Part shown: one piece after another, positions 25,279-34,867 of the stretch | Layout: every line of letters starts with the position of its first letter | Numbering within the stretch: position 1 is the stretch's first letter | DNA from: Pelagerythrobacter rhizovicinus | GTDB taxonomy: Bacteria; Pseudomonadota; Alphaproteobacteria; Sphingomonadales; Sphingomonadaceae | Length of the DNA: 64,000 bases | Direction: 5' to 3' | Assembly (NCBI RefSeq): GCF_004135625.1 | Contig: NZ_SDPV01000002.1 | Span: forward strand, 124,001 to 188,000 | Notes under the pieces: generated by a model | Databases searched by the model: none | Seen by the model: only the letters and a program-made list of their open reading frames with translations | Told to the model about the DNA's origin: nothing | Position numbers and translations under genes: made by a program

Positions 25279-25765
25279 CTCTCCGAGCGCGGGAGGCCCC
25301 GGCGGCGGGCCCGGCACCCTCGAGCCGACCCCGGGCGGCGAGCGCGACTGGCTGCGCTTCCGCGACGATTCCGCTCCCGACGAGCCGGCCGTCTCGCTCG
25401 ATGCATTCCTCGATCAGTCGAACGCCGGTTCGGTGCGGATCGAGGCGGGCGACGACGTGCGGCACCTTGCGCCCCACCTCGAGCGCCTGCGGCTGGTCGA
25501 GATCGACTTTCCCAAGTTCCGCGACGGCCGCGGCTTCTCCAGCGCGCGCGTCCTGCGCGAGATGGGCTACGACGGGGAGATCAAGGCGACCGGCGAAGTG
25601 CTGGTGGACCTGATCTATTTCATGCGCCGCTGCGGGTTCGACAGCTTCGCGCCCGACGTTCCGCTGGACCGCGCCGATGTCGAGAGCGTGCTCAATCGCT
25701 ATCCGCACGTCTACCAGCACGCGGCCGACGGCGCCGTGCCGATCTGGCAGCTCCGCCATGGCTGA
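25271..25765 (+). CDS. DUF934 domain protein, linked to sulfite reduction
   Basis: 164 residues. A Gly/Pro-rich N-terminus (about 1-25) precedes the DUF934 core: HLERLRLVEIDFPKFRDGRG near 70-89, FSSARVLREMGYDGEIKATG near 90-109 and FMRRCGFDSFAPD near 117-129. The family co-occurs strongly with cysI/cysH but has no established activity that I know. It overlaps cysI by 8 bp and cysH by 8 bp, so translation is probably coupled. Confidence 0.87.
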   Translation: MADSPSAGGPGGGPGTLEPTPGGERDWLRFRDDSAPDEPAVSLDAFLDQSNAGSVRIEAGDDVRHLAPHLERLRLVEIDFPKFRDGRGFSSARVLREMGYDGEIKATGEVLVDLIYFMRRCGFDSFAPDVPLDRADVESVLNRYPHVYQHAADGAVPIWQLRHG

Positions 25766-26552
25766 GGCCGATCCCATCCGCATCAAGGACCGGATCGACA
25801 CCGGTCCGCGCTTTACGGACGCCGATGCGATCCGGCTCAACCGCATGTTCCGCGGCGCGGACACGGTGGAGATGCTGCGCGCAGTGATCGCGGACGGATT
25901 GGTCGGCGAGCTCGCCACCGTCTCCAGCTTCGGCGCGGAAAGCGCCGTGCTGCTTCACCTCGTGGCGCAGATCGACCCTGGTCTGCCGGTGCTGTTCCTC
26001 GAGACCGGGAAGCACTTCCCCGAGACGCTCGCCTACCGCGACACGCTGGTCGAACGGCTCGGGCTGACCGGGCTGGTCAACCTGCATCCCGATCCGGAGC
26101 TGCTCGCCAAGCGCGACGAAACAGGCCTGCGCTGGTCCTACGATCCCGACGGCTGCTGCGAGATCCGCAAGGTCCTCCCCCTCGCCGCGGCCCTGAGCGG
26201 GTTCGACGCGACGCTGACGGGGCGCAAGGCTTTCCAGTCGGCAACCCGCGCGAACCTGCCCCGGTTCGAGGTCGATACCTCGGACGCGCAGGGCCGCCTC
26301 AAGATCAATCCCCTGATCGACTGGAGCGCCGAGGATCTCGCCAACTATATCGCCGAGCACGATCTTCCCCCGCACCCGCTGGTCGAACAAGGCTACCCGT
26401 CAATCGGGTGCAGCCCCTGCACGCACAAGGTCGCGCCGGGCGAAGACCCGCGCTCGGGCCGCTGGAAGGGCTGGGACAAGACCGAGTGCGGCATCCACAC
26501 CACGCTCACCAGCGAGGGTGAACTGCCTCCGGGGTTCGATCCGGCATTCTAA
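25758..26552 (+). CDS. cysH: Assimilatory adenylylsulfate (APS/PAPS) reductase, cluster-binding type
   Basis: 264 residues. Besides the catalytic ECGIH (C244), it has the paired cysteines C133-C134 (GCCEIRK) and C218/C221 (GCSPC). These four ligate a 4Fe-4S cluster in APS-reducing enzymes and are missing from E. coli-type PAPS reductase, so APS is the likely substrate. SSFGAESAVLLHL near 55-67 is the nucleotide-binding loop. It provides sulfite for cysI. The stop is followed by a palindromic element that may end the operon. Confidence 0.93.
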   Translation: MAEADPIRIKDRIDTGPRFTDADAIRLNRMFRGADTVEMLRAVIADGLVGELATVSSFGAESAVLLHLVAQIDPGLPVLFLETGKHFPETLAYRDTLVERLGLTGLVNLHPDPELLAKRDETGLRWSYDPDGCCEIRKVLPLAAALSGFDATLTGRKAFQSATRANLPRFEVDTSDAQGRLKINPLIDWSAEDLANYIAEHDLPPHPLVEQGYPSIGCSPCTHKVAPGEDPRSGRWKGWDKTECGIHTTLTSEGELPPGFDPAF

Positions 26553-26560
26553 CTCCGCAC

Positions 26561-26687
26561 GAGCCCCCGCGCAGGCGGGGACCTCAGGCCACTGGCGTTT
26601 CGCTGAGTTGAGGGAAGTCCCAGCCTTCGCTGGGACTCAGCGACCGGCGGAGCGCCAGTGGCACGAGGTCCCCGCCTGCGCGGGGAT
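26561..26687. repeat. Nested palindromic repeat between convergent cysH and epimerase genes
   Basis: The outer arms GAGCCCCCGCGCAGGCGGGG and GAGGTCCCCGCCTGCGCGGG enclose an inner inverted pair AGTCCCAGCC/GGCTGGGACT-like (AGTCCCAGCCTTCGCTGGGACT split around TTCG). Flanks GGCCACTGGCG and CGCCAGTGGC also pair. It could terminate both transcripts. Its right edge touches the epimerase stop codon. Confidence 0.8.
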
Positions 26688-27605
26688 TCACGCCGGGAGC
26701 CAGCCTTTCTCACGATACCAGTCCGCCGTCGCCTTCAGCCCCTCTCGCGTGGGAATGCGCGGCGTCCACACGCTTCCGGGCACCTTGCGCGCCGGGTCCA
26801 CCACCCAGTCGGGATAGCACATATAACTCACCCGATCGGGCGTGAGACGGGCTCTGTTGCGCCGCACCGCGCAGTCTATGCGCGAAGCCCATTCGAGCGT
26901 GCCGCGCGAGAGATGCGGCACCCAGGGCCGCCGCCCCACTGCCCAGCCGATCGTGCGCGCGAGTTCGCGGTGCGGCCAGCCGCCCTCGCGCCCGTCGTCG
27001 GGCTCAAACACCGCGCCGGTGACGCCCTCGCCGCCGGGGATCAGGGCCAGGAGCAGCTCGGCAAGATCGTCGACGTGGATCATCGAGGCGTGACCCGGCG
27101 GAGGCATGGGAACGACCCCCCGGCGCGCCGCGCGGAACAGCTCGAACATGTCCCGGTCGCGGGGGCCGTAGACCGCGGGCGGGCGGACGACGGTCCAGTC
27201 GAGCCCGCTGGCGGCGACGATCTTCTCCGCCCGCGCCTTCGACGCACCGTAGGCCGAAAGATCGGGACGCCGCGCCGCGAGCGAGGAGACGAAGATGAAA
27301 CGCGGCACGCCTGCCGCCTTGGCCACCTCGATCAAGGCGAACGTTCCAGCGACATTGGCCGTCTCGAACGCAGCCGGCTCGAGCGTGCTCGTGAGGCCGG
27401 CGACATGGATCACCGCCTCCGCGCCCTCCACGAGCCGGGAAAGCGCGGCCCGGTCGGCCAGGCTGCCGCCGACCCATATAATGCCCTTGCGCCGGTCCTG
27501 CGGAACGGCGCGGGCCAGCGCGCGCGCGGAGAGCCCCTGTCGCTCGATCGCATCGAGCGTCGCCTGGCCGACGAAGCCGGTGCCTCCGGTCAGCGCGAGC
27601 GTCAT
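26688..27605 (-). CDS. NAD-dependent epimerase/dehydratase family protein
   Basis: 305 residues from the ATG at 27605. Extended SDR features: GGTGFVGQ at 6-13 for NAD(P), the SSLAA strand, the active-site pair in SAYGASK and RPPAVYGPRD near 145-154. It resembles the NDUFA9/complex-I-associated or sugar-epimerase-like subgroup of proteobacteria; substrate not assignable. Its start overlaps the proB stop (ATGA). Its own stop TGA (complement of 26688-26690) lies on the edge of the palindromic repeat. Confidence 0.85.
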   Translation of the reverse strand: MTLALTGGTGFVGQATLDAIERQGLSARALARAVPQDRRKGIIWVGGSLADRAALSRLVEGAEAVIHVAGLTSTLEPAAFETANVAGTFALIEVAKAAGVPRFIFVSSLAARRPDLSAYGASKARAEKIVAASGLDWTVVRPPAVYGPRDRDMFELFRAARRGVVPMPPPGHASMIHVDDLAELLLALIPGGEGVTGAVFEPDDGREGGWPHRELARTIGWAVGRRPWVPHLSRGTLEWASRIDCAVRRNRARLTPDRVSYMCYPDWVVDPARKVPGSVWTPRIPTREGLKATADWYREKGWLPA

Positions 27606-28735
27606 AGCAGCACCATGTGGTCGCGGTGGACCACGGCCGCGCGCGGGGCGTAGCCGAGGAGCGCAGCGTGCTCGGCGCTGCGCCGGCCCTTGAGCGCCGC
27701 GCATTCGGCGGCGCCGTATTCGACGAGGCCGTGCGCGATTGCGCGGCCCTGCGGATCGCGGACCGCAACCGCGTCACCGCGCTCGAACGCGCCCTCGATC
27801 GCGGTCACACCCGCCGCCAGCAGGCTTCCGCCCTGTGCGAGCGCGGCGGCGCAACCCGCGTCCACAGTAAGCGCCCCCTTCAGGCTCAGCCGCCCGCCGA
27901 GCCAGGCCTTGCGCCCCCGGTCGCGGCGCAGCGGGAGAAACAGCGTGCCCCTATCGTCCTCCACAGCGCGCGCGATCGGCGCATCGTGCGTGCCGTTGAG
28001 GATCGCCAGTGCGATCCCGGCCCGCCCCGCGATTTCGGCGGCCTGGAGCTTCGACACCATACCGCCCGAACCGAGGCCGGAGGACGATCCGCCGTCGGCC
28101 ATCGCGCGCACCGCGTCGTCCACCCCCTCGACCACCGGCACCAGGCGGGCGCCTGCCTCACGCGGGTTGCGGTCGTAGAGGCCGTCGACATCCGAGAGCA
28201 GCAGCACGGCATCGGCTCGCGCGGCCTGCGCTACACGGGCCGCGAGCCGGTCGTTGTCGCCGAAACGGATTTCCTGCGTCGCGACGCTGTCGTTCTCGTT
28301 GACCACCGGCACCGCGCCGTTCTCGAGCAGGCGCGCGAGAGTGGAGGACGCGTTGAGATAGCGGCGGCGATCCTCGAGATCGTCGAGCGTGAGCAGCAGT
28401 TGCGCTGCCGTCAGCCCCTCTGCGCCCAGCCTGTCCGACCATAGCGAAGCGAGCGCGATCTGCCCGACCGAAGCGGCCGCCTGCGCATCGGCGAGGTTGC
28501 CGCGCCCGCCCTTCTCCAGCCCCAGCCGCGCGGCGCCGAGCGCGATGGCGCCGGAACTGACCACGACCACGTCCTGCCCTCCGCGCCGGAGGGCCGCGAT
28601 CTCTTCGCCGATGGAGTCGAGCCACGCGCGGCGCGGCTGGCCCTCGCCGTCGACCAGCAGCGAAGAGCCGATCTTGAGCACGATCCGCGGGCAGGCGGCG
28701 GCATCCGTCAGGTGGTGGAGGGCGGCGATGGACAT
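27602..28735 (-). CDS. proB: Glutamate 5-kinase
   Basis: Phosphorylates glutamate at the gamma-carboxyl, the first step of proline synthesis. 377 residues: amino-acid-kinase domain (KIGSSLLVDGEG near 21; VVVSSGAIALGAARL near 57; NENDSVATQEIRFGDND near 147-163; the SGLGSGGMVSKL loop near 217-228) and a C-terminal PUA domain about 280-377. Proline feedback on ProB is known in the family. proA is not adjacent; a palindromic repeat separates proB from the upstream obgE. Confidence 0.95.
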   Translation of the reverse strand: MSIAALHHLTDAAACPRIVLKIGSSLLVDGEGQPRRAWLDSIGEEIAALRRGGQDVVVVSSGAIALGAARLGLEKGGRGNLADAQAAASVGQIALASLWSDRLGAEGLTAAQLLLTLDDLEDRRRYLNASSTLARLLENGAVPVVNENDSVATQEIRFGDNDRLAARVAQAARADAVLLLSDVDGLYDRNPREAGARLVPVVEGVDDAVRAMADGGSSSGLGSGGMVSKLQAAEIAGRAGIALAILNGTHDAPIARAVEDDRGTLFLPLRRDRGRKAWLGGRLSLKGALTVDAGCAAALAQGGSLLAAGVTAIEGAFERGDAVAVRDPQGRAIAHGLVEYGAAECAALKGRRSAEHAALLGYAPRAAVVHRDHMVLL

Positions 28736-28765
28736 TGATGGCGCTTAGCTGAGCCTTCTTTCTCC

Positions 28766-28851
28766 GTCATCCCCGCGAAGGCGGGGATCCAGCTTGCTTC
28801 TGTTGCGCTTCGCCGAAAGGGTAGCTGGGCCCCCGCCTTCGCGGGGGCGAC
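28766..28851. repeat. Palindromic intergenic repeat, GTCATCCCCGCG type
   Basis: Arms CATCCCCGCGAAGGCGGGGA and GGGCCCCCGCCTTCGCGGGG with GTCAT/GCGAC ends. It lies between obgE and proB, which run in the same direction, so it may attenuate read-through. Confidence 0.85.
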
Positions 28852-28881
28852 GGAATTGCCTGGGACGGAAATGGTGAAACG

Positions 28882-30310
<1,429 letters not shown>

Positions 30311-30402
30311 GTTCCAGGTCTGCTGCTAAGCGGCTCTGCCGCTCGGCGAGCGCGCGCCTTAGCGAATGCGCAGGGCGCTGCAAAGGACAAAATCGCCGCC
30401 GC

Positions 30403-31473
30403 TCACTTCCCGCCGTTTTCGCTGTCCTCCCCCGCATCCGGCTCAGGTTGCGGCGTGAGAACGATCGTAGGCACCTCGTCCGATTGCGGGGTGGCCGGAG
30501 GTGTCGCGGCGCTCGATGGAGTCCCTGCGAGGTCTACCTGCAGGGTCGGCCCGAAGCCCGGCTGCGCTGCCGGCTCCCCTTGCACCACCGGTTGGGAGAT
30601 CGCCTGGGCGGGCTGCTCCGCGGACATGAGCGTGACCCCCTGATCGGTCGTGGTCCCATCCATAGCAGGGAGCGTCAGCACCCCCTCTTCCGCCGGCCGG
30701 ACCGCGACGCTAGGCGACGGATCGAAGGAGGAGATGGGCTGTGGAGCATCCTCCCCGCCGGAAAGGGCGTCCGACGTGGCAGCGATCGCCACATCGCTGA
30801 GCCCGGCCGGCTGCGGAGGCCCGTACTCCGCATCCCACGAACGGACGGCGGTCCGGTACCGTTCGAAGGCGCTGAAGAAGTTCTCGAACACCGCCTCGAT
30901 GACGGGCAGGTTGCGCAACGCGAAGCTGTCGAGATCGCCCGATTCGACCAGCAGCGATTCGCGCGCCACCTTCTGCGAAGCGTCGCAGAACGAGTCCATC
31001 GCGGGTGGAAGCGCGAAGTAGTTATAGACCTGCGTCATATAACGGTCGTAGGCCTCCCGCCCTTCGGAACCGTAGTTCTCGCGGTACTCCTTCAGCAACG
31101 TCTTGTCGGTCTGGCTCAGCTTGCGCTCGTGACGCTCGAGCAGCGATTTGTACGCGGGCAGGATATCCGCGTGCTCCGTCTCCAGACAGTTGAGCGCGGC
31201 GACGTTGAGCGCGGATCGGATGTTCCAGACCGTCTGCGCGGTCGAGATGCCGTAGTTGACCGTGCGCCGGATGCCGTCCGGCCCGACGGGCGGAATGAAC
31301 ATCCCGGCGGTCGCGCCGCCCGGCGGCATCGGCCGCGGAGGGATGATCTTGACCGGCGGAGGCGGCGGCGGCGGGGGAGGCGGCGGAGGCGGCGGCGTCG
31401 CGCAGCCTGCGAGCATTGCCACGCCCCCGGCGATCGCCAGTAGCTGGATCCGACCTTTGGTCAGTGCGAACAT
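30403..31473 (-). CDS. Polyproline lipoprotein of unknown function
   Basis: 356 residues from the ATG at 31473, preceded by GGAGGG. The lipobox LAGC places the modified cysteine at residue 24. It is followed within three residues by a run of 14 prolines (27-40), then PRPMPPGG. The body (about 60-235) is helical and charged, with two cysteines (LNCLE and FCDAS). The C-terminal ~110 residues are disordered, Pro/Ala/Gln rich and acidic at the end. Probably outer-membrane anchored with a rigid stalk through peptidoglycan; that is inference. No family recognised. Confidence 0.75.
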   Translation of the reverse strand: MFALTKGRIQLLAIAGGVAMLAGCATPPPPPPPPPPPPPPVKIIPPRPMPPGGATAGMFIPPVGPDGIRRTVNYGISTAQTVWNIRSALNVAALNCLETEHADILPAYKSLLERHERKLSQTDKTLLKEYRENYGSEGREAYDRYMTQVYNYFALPPAMDSFCDASQKVARESLLVESGDLDSFALRNLPVIEAVFENFFSAFERYRTAVRSWDAEYGPPQPAGLSDVAIAATSDALSGGEDAPQPISSFDPSPSVAVRPAEEGVLTLPAMDGTTTDQGVTLMSAEQPAQAISQPVVQGEPAAQPGFGPTLQVDLAGTPSSAATPPATPQSDEVPTIVLTPQPEPDAGEDSENGGK

Positions 31474-31560
31474 CACCACGTACCCTCCATTGCCCGCGCC
31501 ACGATCCCCCACCGTGGATTGCGCTAGCCTGAAGCACTGACCCTAAACGCTGACAGATGC

Positions 31561-31596
31561 AAAGAAAATGCCCGAGGCGCATGGAGCGCCCCGGGC
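31561..31596 (-). terminator. Rho-independent terminator after the Bax-inhibitor-like gene
   Basis: On the minus strand GCCCGGGGCGC (31596-31586), loop TCCAT, and GCGCCTCGGGC (31580-31570) form an 11-bp stem with one mismatch, then ATTTTCTTT. It begins 25 bases after the stop at 31622. Confidence 0.92.
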
Positions 31597-31621
31597 ACGA
31601 TGAAACGAGTCTGGTGTACGA

Positions 31622-32365
31622 TTATTCGCGCTGGCCCATGAAGGCGAGCAGGAACTGGAACATGTTGATGAAATCCAGGTACAGGCTCAGCGCCCCGAGC
31701 ACGATCGCCTTGCCGGCGAAGTCGGTGCCGCGAAGCTGGAAGTACTGCTGCTTCAGCCGCTGCGTATCGTAGGCGGTAAGGCCTGCGAAGATCAGCACGC
31801 CGATGAAGCTGATCGCGTACATCAGGCCCGGCGACTGGAGGAACATGTTGATCACCATCGCAACCAGCAGTCCGATGACGCCCATGATGAGGAAGCTGCC
31901 GAAGCCGCTGAGGTCCTTCTTGGTGGTGTAACCGAACAGGCTCAGCCCCGCGAAGGCAGCCGCGGTGGCGAAGAACGTCGCCGCGATCGAAGCGCCGGTG
32001 TAGACCAGGAAGATCGTCGACAGCGACAGGCCCATCAGGGTCGCGAAGCCCCAGAACATCGCCTGGAGGGCGGTCTTGCTGAAGCGGTTGGCGCCGAAGC
32101 TCATCGCGAACACGATGGCCAGCGGCGACAGGATCACCAGCCACATGAGCGGGCTGCCGACCATCTGCGCGGCAAGGCCCGACCGTGCCGTGAGCGCGGC
32201 GACGATGCCGGTGAGCAGCACGCCCGAGGTCATGTAATTGTAGATCGACAGCATATGCTGCCTGAGGCCCGCGTCGAAGGTCTCGCCGGTGGCGACCTGG
32301 CCGCGATAGCCGGGCGATGCACCGAATCCCGTCTGAGACCGGCGGGGTTCGTTCCAATCAGCCAT
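31622..32365 (-). CDS. Bax inhibitor-1/YccA family membrane protein
   Basis: 247 residues with a soluble N-terminus (1-35) and seven hydrophobic segments. The family features are an early GLRQHMLSIYNYMTSGVLLT, a central YTTKKDLSGFGSFLIMG and the late FAGLTAYDTQRLKQQY carrying the Asp implicated in pH-sensitive Ca2+ leak in BsYetJ. Bacterial relatives associate with FtsH or leak Ca2+; here the role is unassigned. It is single-gene transcribed with a good terminator downstream. Confidence 0.93.
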   Translation of the reverse strand: MADWNEPRRSQTGFGASPGYRGQVATGETFDAGLRQHMLSIYNYMTSGVLLTGIVAALTARSGLAAQMVGSPLMWLVILSPLAIVFAMSFGANRFSKTALQAMFWGFATLMGLSLSTIFLVYTGASIAATFFATAAAFAGLSLFGYTTKKDLSGFGSFLIMGVIGLLVAMVINMFLQSPGLMYAISFIGVLIFAGLTAYDTQRLKQQYFQLRGTDFAGKAIVLGALSLYLDFINMFQFLLAFMGQRE

Positions 32366-32500
32366 TGTCTTTCAACTCTCCGTTGCCGGCCGCGGAATAG
32401 CCGCCGGCTCTCCGGTCAATATCTGCGGTTCTGGACCGATTTTCAAGGCCAACCGGGCGAAATCGACCGGAGCTGGCGCCCAGCCCCGCCAGGCTTCCGT

Positions 32501-33007
32501 TCAGGCCTCGCCGGCAGCGTCGACCAGCGCGCTTGCAAGAGCGTCGCGCGGCGCCTTGTCGCTCCACAACACAAACTGGAACGCCGGATAGAAACGGTCG
32601 CATTCGTCGATGGCTGTTTCCACTAGCGCCTGCGCCTGATCGAGCCCCAGCAGCCCGTCGGAGCCGAGCATCACGCCATTGCGGTAAACCAGCATGTCCC
32701 CCTGGGACCAGATGTCGAAATGGCCGAGCCAGAGCTGTTCGTTTACCAGTGCCAGCAGCTCGTAGGCGTCGCGCATTTTCTCGCGCGGGAGACGGATGTC
32801 CGGCAGGCTGAGCAGTTGCAGGACTCGGTCCTCGCGGCGCCAGATCCCGCGCAACTGGTACTTGCCCCAGCTCCCCTGAATCTCCCCGAGGATTTCCTCT
32901 TCCGACAGCGACTTGCATGGCCACCCGCGTGCCTCGAACAGCGCCGCGAGCATATCCACGGGTGCCGCGTCGTCGCTGTCCAGAATGCCTTTGGCGCCCG
33001 TTCTCAT
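32501..33007 (-). CDS. YbjN-like protein
   Basis: 168 residues, soluble. The pattern MLAALFEARGWPCKSLSEEE then I-W-R-R-E-D-R-V-L-Q-L-L and a helical C-terminus (QALVETAIDECDRFYPAFQF) fits the YbjN/type-III-chaperone-like fold of alphaproteobacteria, associated with stress and motility phenotypes in enterics. Start ATG 33007 has no clear Shine-Dalgarno; Met19 (32953) is an alternative. A CtrA-like sequence sits directly upstream. Terminated separately from the following Bax-inhibitor gene. Confidence 0.78.
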   Translation of the reverse strand: MRTGAKGILDSDDAAPVDMLAALFEARGWPCKSLSEEEILGEIQGSWGKYQLRGIWRREDRVLQLLSLPDIRLPREKMRDAYELLALVNEQLWLGHFDIWSQGDMLVYRNGVMLGSDGLLGLDQAQALVETAIDECDRFYPAFQFVLWSDKAPRDALASALVDAAGEA

Positions 33008-33011
33008 GAGG

Positions 33012-33026
33012 TTAAGTCCCGCTTAG
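33012..33026 (-). promoter_or_regulatory. CtrA-like site at the YbjN start
   Basis: On the minus strand CTAA-GCGGGAC-TTAACC matches the CtrA consensus TTAA-N7-TTAAC with one mismatch, and lies five bases from the proposed start codon. No CtrA gene is in the window; binding is untested. Confidence 0.4.
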
Positions 33027-33143
33027 GAATTGCGATCCGCTCGATGCAGGGAGAGAGGCCAGCGTGGCAATCGCCGCCCGGCTCACTGCTGGGGAGAACC
33101 GCACAAGACTGTTCAAAGCTTGTGCAAAAGCCGTCTGCGCAGC

Positions 33144-34769
33144 CTAGCGGAGCGGAACGATCTCCTGTCCCTCTTCGCTGGTGAATAGGAAGCTGTCCAG
33201 CCCGGCTTCGCGCAACTTCGAGACGGCTTCTTGCGCCGCTTTCTCGGTGTCGAACGGCCCGGCCAGCAGCCGGTGCGCCTCCACCCAAGGTGTCGTCATC
33301 GGCTTGAAGTCGCCGAGAATTTCGGGAGCCTTCCGACTGATTCGGCGCCAGTCGTACCTGAACGCGGAGAGATCGCGCCCGGTCGCAACCTGGACCCATA
33401 AGCGCCGCGGATGCGCCGGCGGCTTCGGCTTGGCCGGCGGCTTCTCCTCCACCTCGCGGGGCGGCTCGATCAGGGTGATGTCGACTGCCCCCGCCGCTCG
33501 CCCGGATCTCGGAAGCGGGCCGAGTTCGAAGCCGGAGAAGGCTTCGGCGACGCTCGCCGGAGCCGCGGTCGCGTTCCGGCCGGGTGTGGCACTGCTTGCG
33601 ACTGCAGAAAGATCGAAGCCGGGCGCTGGCGCGGGCGCCGATCCCGCCAGGAGAGTCCGTGCCGGCTCCACCGCCGCCTCCAACGCCTCCGACGGCTGCG
33701 TCGGTTCCAGCTCGGCCGAGCCCGCGCTGGCGGTTTGCACAGGCGCCTGGTCGGGCACGGGCTGCACCACGGGCTCCGAGACAACCGCCCGCGCCGCGTT
33801 CACCGCAACCGACGGCAGTTCGCCGCCCGAGCCTGCCGCCGAGGGCGCCGGGGAAGACTGCCCGGTCGCGTCGTCGCCCTCGCCGCGCGATCTCAAAGGT
33901 TCGCCCGCTGGCGCGAGTCGCGCGTCGGCACCCCGGTTCGACGGCGAACTGCCGGCGTACTGCGCGATGCGGGGATCGTCGCGGCCAATCTGCGCCGCCC
34001 TCGGGAACACGCCGAGGTTGGCCGCCGCCGCCTGTTGTGCCTTGGTCAGGCGGCGCATGTAGCGGAGGTAGGGCGCGATCCGCTCCGACAGGTCGCGCGG
34101 CATGACGGTCTCGGCAATGGCGACAGCTTCCTCTTCCTCGCCGAGGATGGCGAGTCCGAAGGCGCGTGCGCGAAACCCGGCGTAGTCTTCGTCGACCAGT
34201 TGGGGATAAAGCGTCTTCTCGAACGCCTCGCGATCACCCGCAATGGCCTGGCTGATGGCCAGTCGACGGACCGCCTCGGCATCCTCCTGCCCGCCGGCAA
34301 GCGCCTGTCGGTACTGCGCTTGCGCCGAAGGATTGTCGCCAACGAGATCGTAGGCAAGGCCGCGCTCGCTTGCGAGGGTCGCGGTCGACACGCCAGCGCG
34401 TTCCGCCTCCTCGAACAGTCGAAGCGCCTCGATCGGCCGCCCCGAACGGACGAAAGCTCCGGCAAGGCCCAGCTTGATGCGCCCGTTTTCGGGTGAAAGC
34501 TCCTGCGCTCGCCCGAAGAAGCCGATCGCAGCCTCGATGTCGTTCAGTTCGAGCGACGCATTGCCTGCACCGATCAGCGCGTCCACATCGCGCGGATCGC
34601 GCGCAAGGCGGCGCAGCGCCTCGCCGAGACTGCTCACACTCGGTGGCGGCAGCGGCTGAACGACCGCGCGCGAGACCGACCGGTTATTCTGCGCAGCGGC
34701 AGGCCCGGCGCCGGCCAGAACCGCCAGGACGACCGCCCCGATAAAAGTATGACCCGGGTTTCTTCGCAT
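33144..34769 (-). CDS. TPR and SPOR domain protein
   Basis: 541 residues from the ATG at 34769. A signal peptide (about 1-27, ending GPAAAQ) is followed by TPR-like helices (about 45-200: LIGAGNASLELNDIEAAIGF, GLAGAFVRSGRPIEALRLFE), a long Pro/Ala/Ser-rich linker and a C-terminal SPOR domain (about 455-541, LWVQVATGRDLSAFRYDWRR). SPOR domains bind denuded septal glycan strands, so a periplasmic division role next to ftsZ is plausible. It is 98 bp downstream of ftsZ on the same strand. Confidence 0.87.
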   Translation of the reverse strand: MRRNPGHTFIGAVVLAVLAGAGPAAAQNNRSVSRAVVQPLPPPSVSSLGEALRRLARDPRDVDALIGAGNASLELNDIEAAIGFFGRAQELSPENGRIKLGLAGAFVRSGRPIEALRLFEEAERAGVSTATLASERGLAYDLVGDNPSAQAQYRQALAGGQEDAEAVRRLAISQAIAGDREAFEKTLYPQLVDEDYAGFRARAFGLAILGEEEEAVAIAETVMPRDLSERIAPYLRYMRRLTKAQQAAAANLGVFPRAAQIGRDDPRIAQYAGSSPSNRGADARLAPAGEPLRSRGEGDDATGQSSPAPSAAGSGGELPSVAVNAARAVVSEPVVQPVPDQAPVQTASAGSAELEPTQPSEALEAAVEPARTLLAGSAPAPAPGFDLSAVASSATPGRNATAAPASVAEAFSGFELGPLPRSGRAAGAVDITLIEPPREVEEKPPAKPKPPAHPRRLWVQVATGRDLSAFRYDWRRISRKAPEILGDFKPMTTPWVEAHRLLAGPFDTEKAAQEAVSKLREAGLDSFLFTSEEGQEIVPLR

Positions 34770-34867
34770 GACCACAACGACCCGCCATAGTTGCCTATGA
34801 CCTACGTTCATAGGGCGGCCATCGCACGCGGTAGTTGAACCGTTGCGGAACGAAGTCGGGACGCCCG

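Noticed and set aside
21445-26552. Horizontal transfer of the mscS-cys segment
   Set aside because: Base composition and codon use look the same as in the flanking core genes, and the gene order is typical for the lineage.
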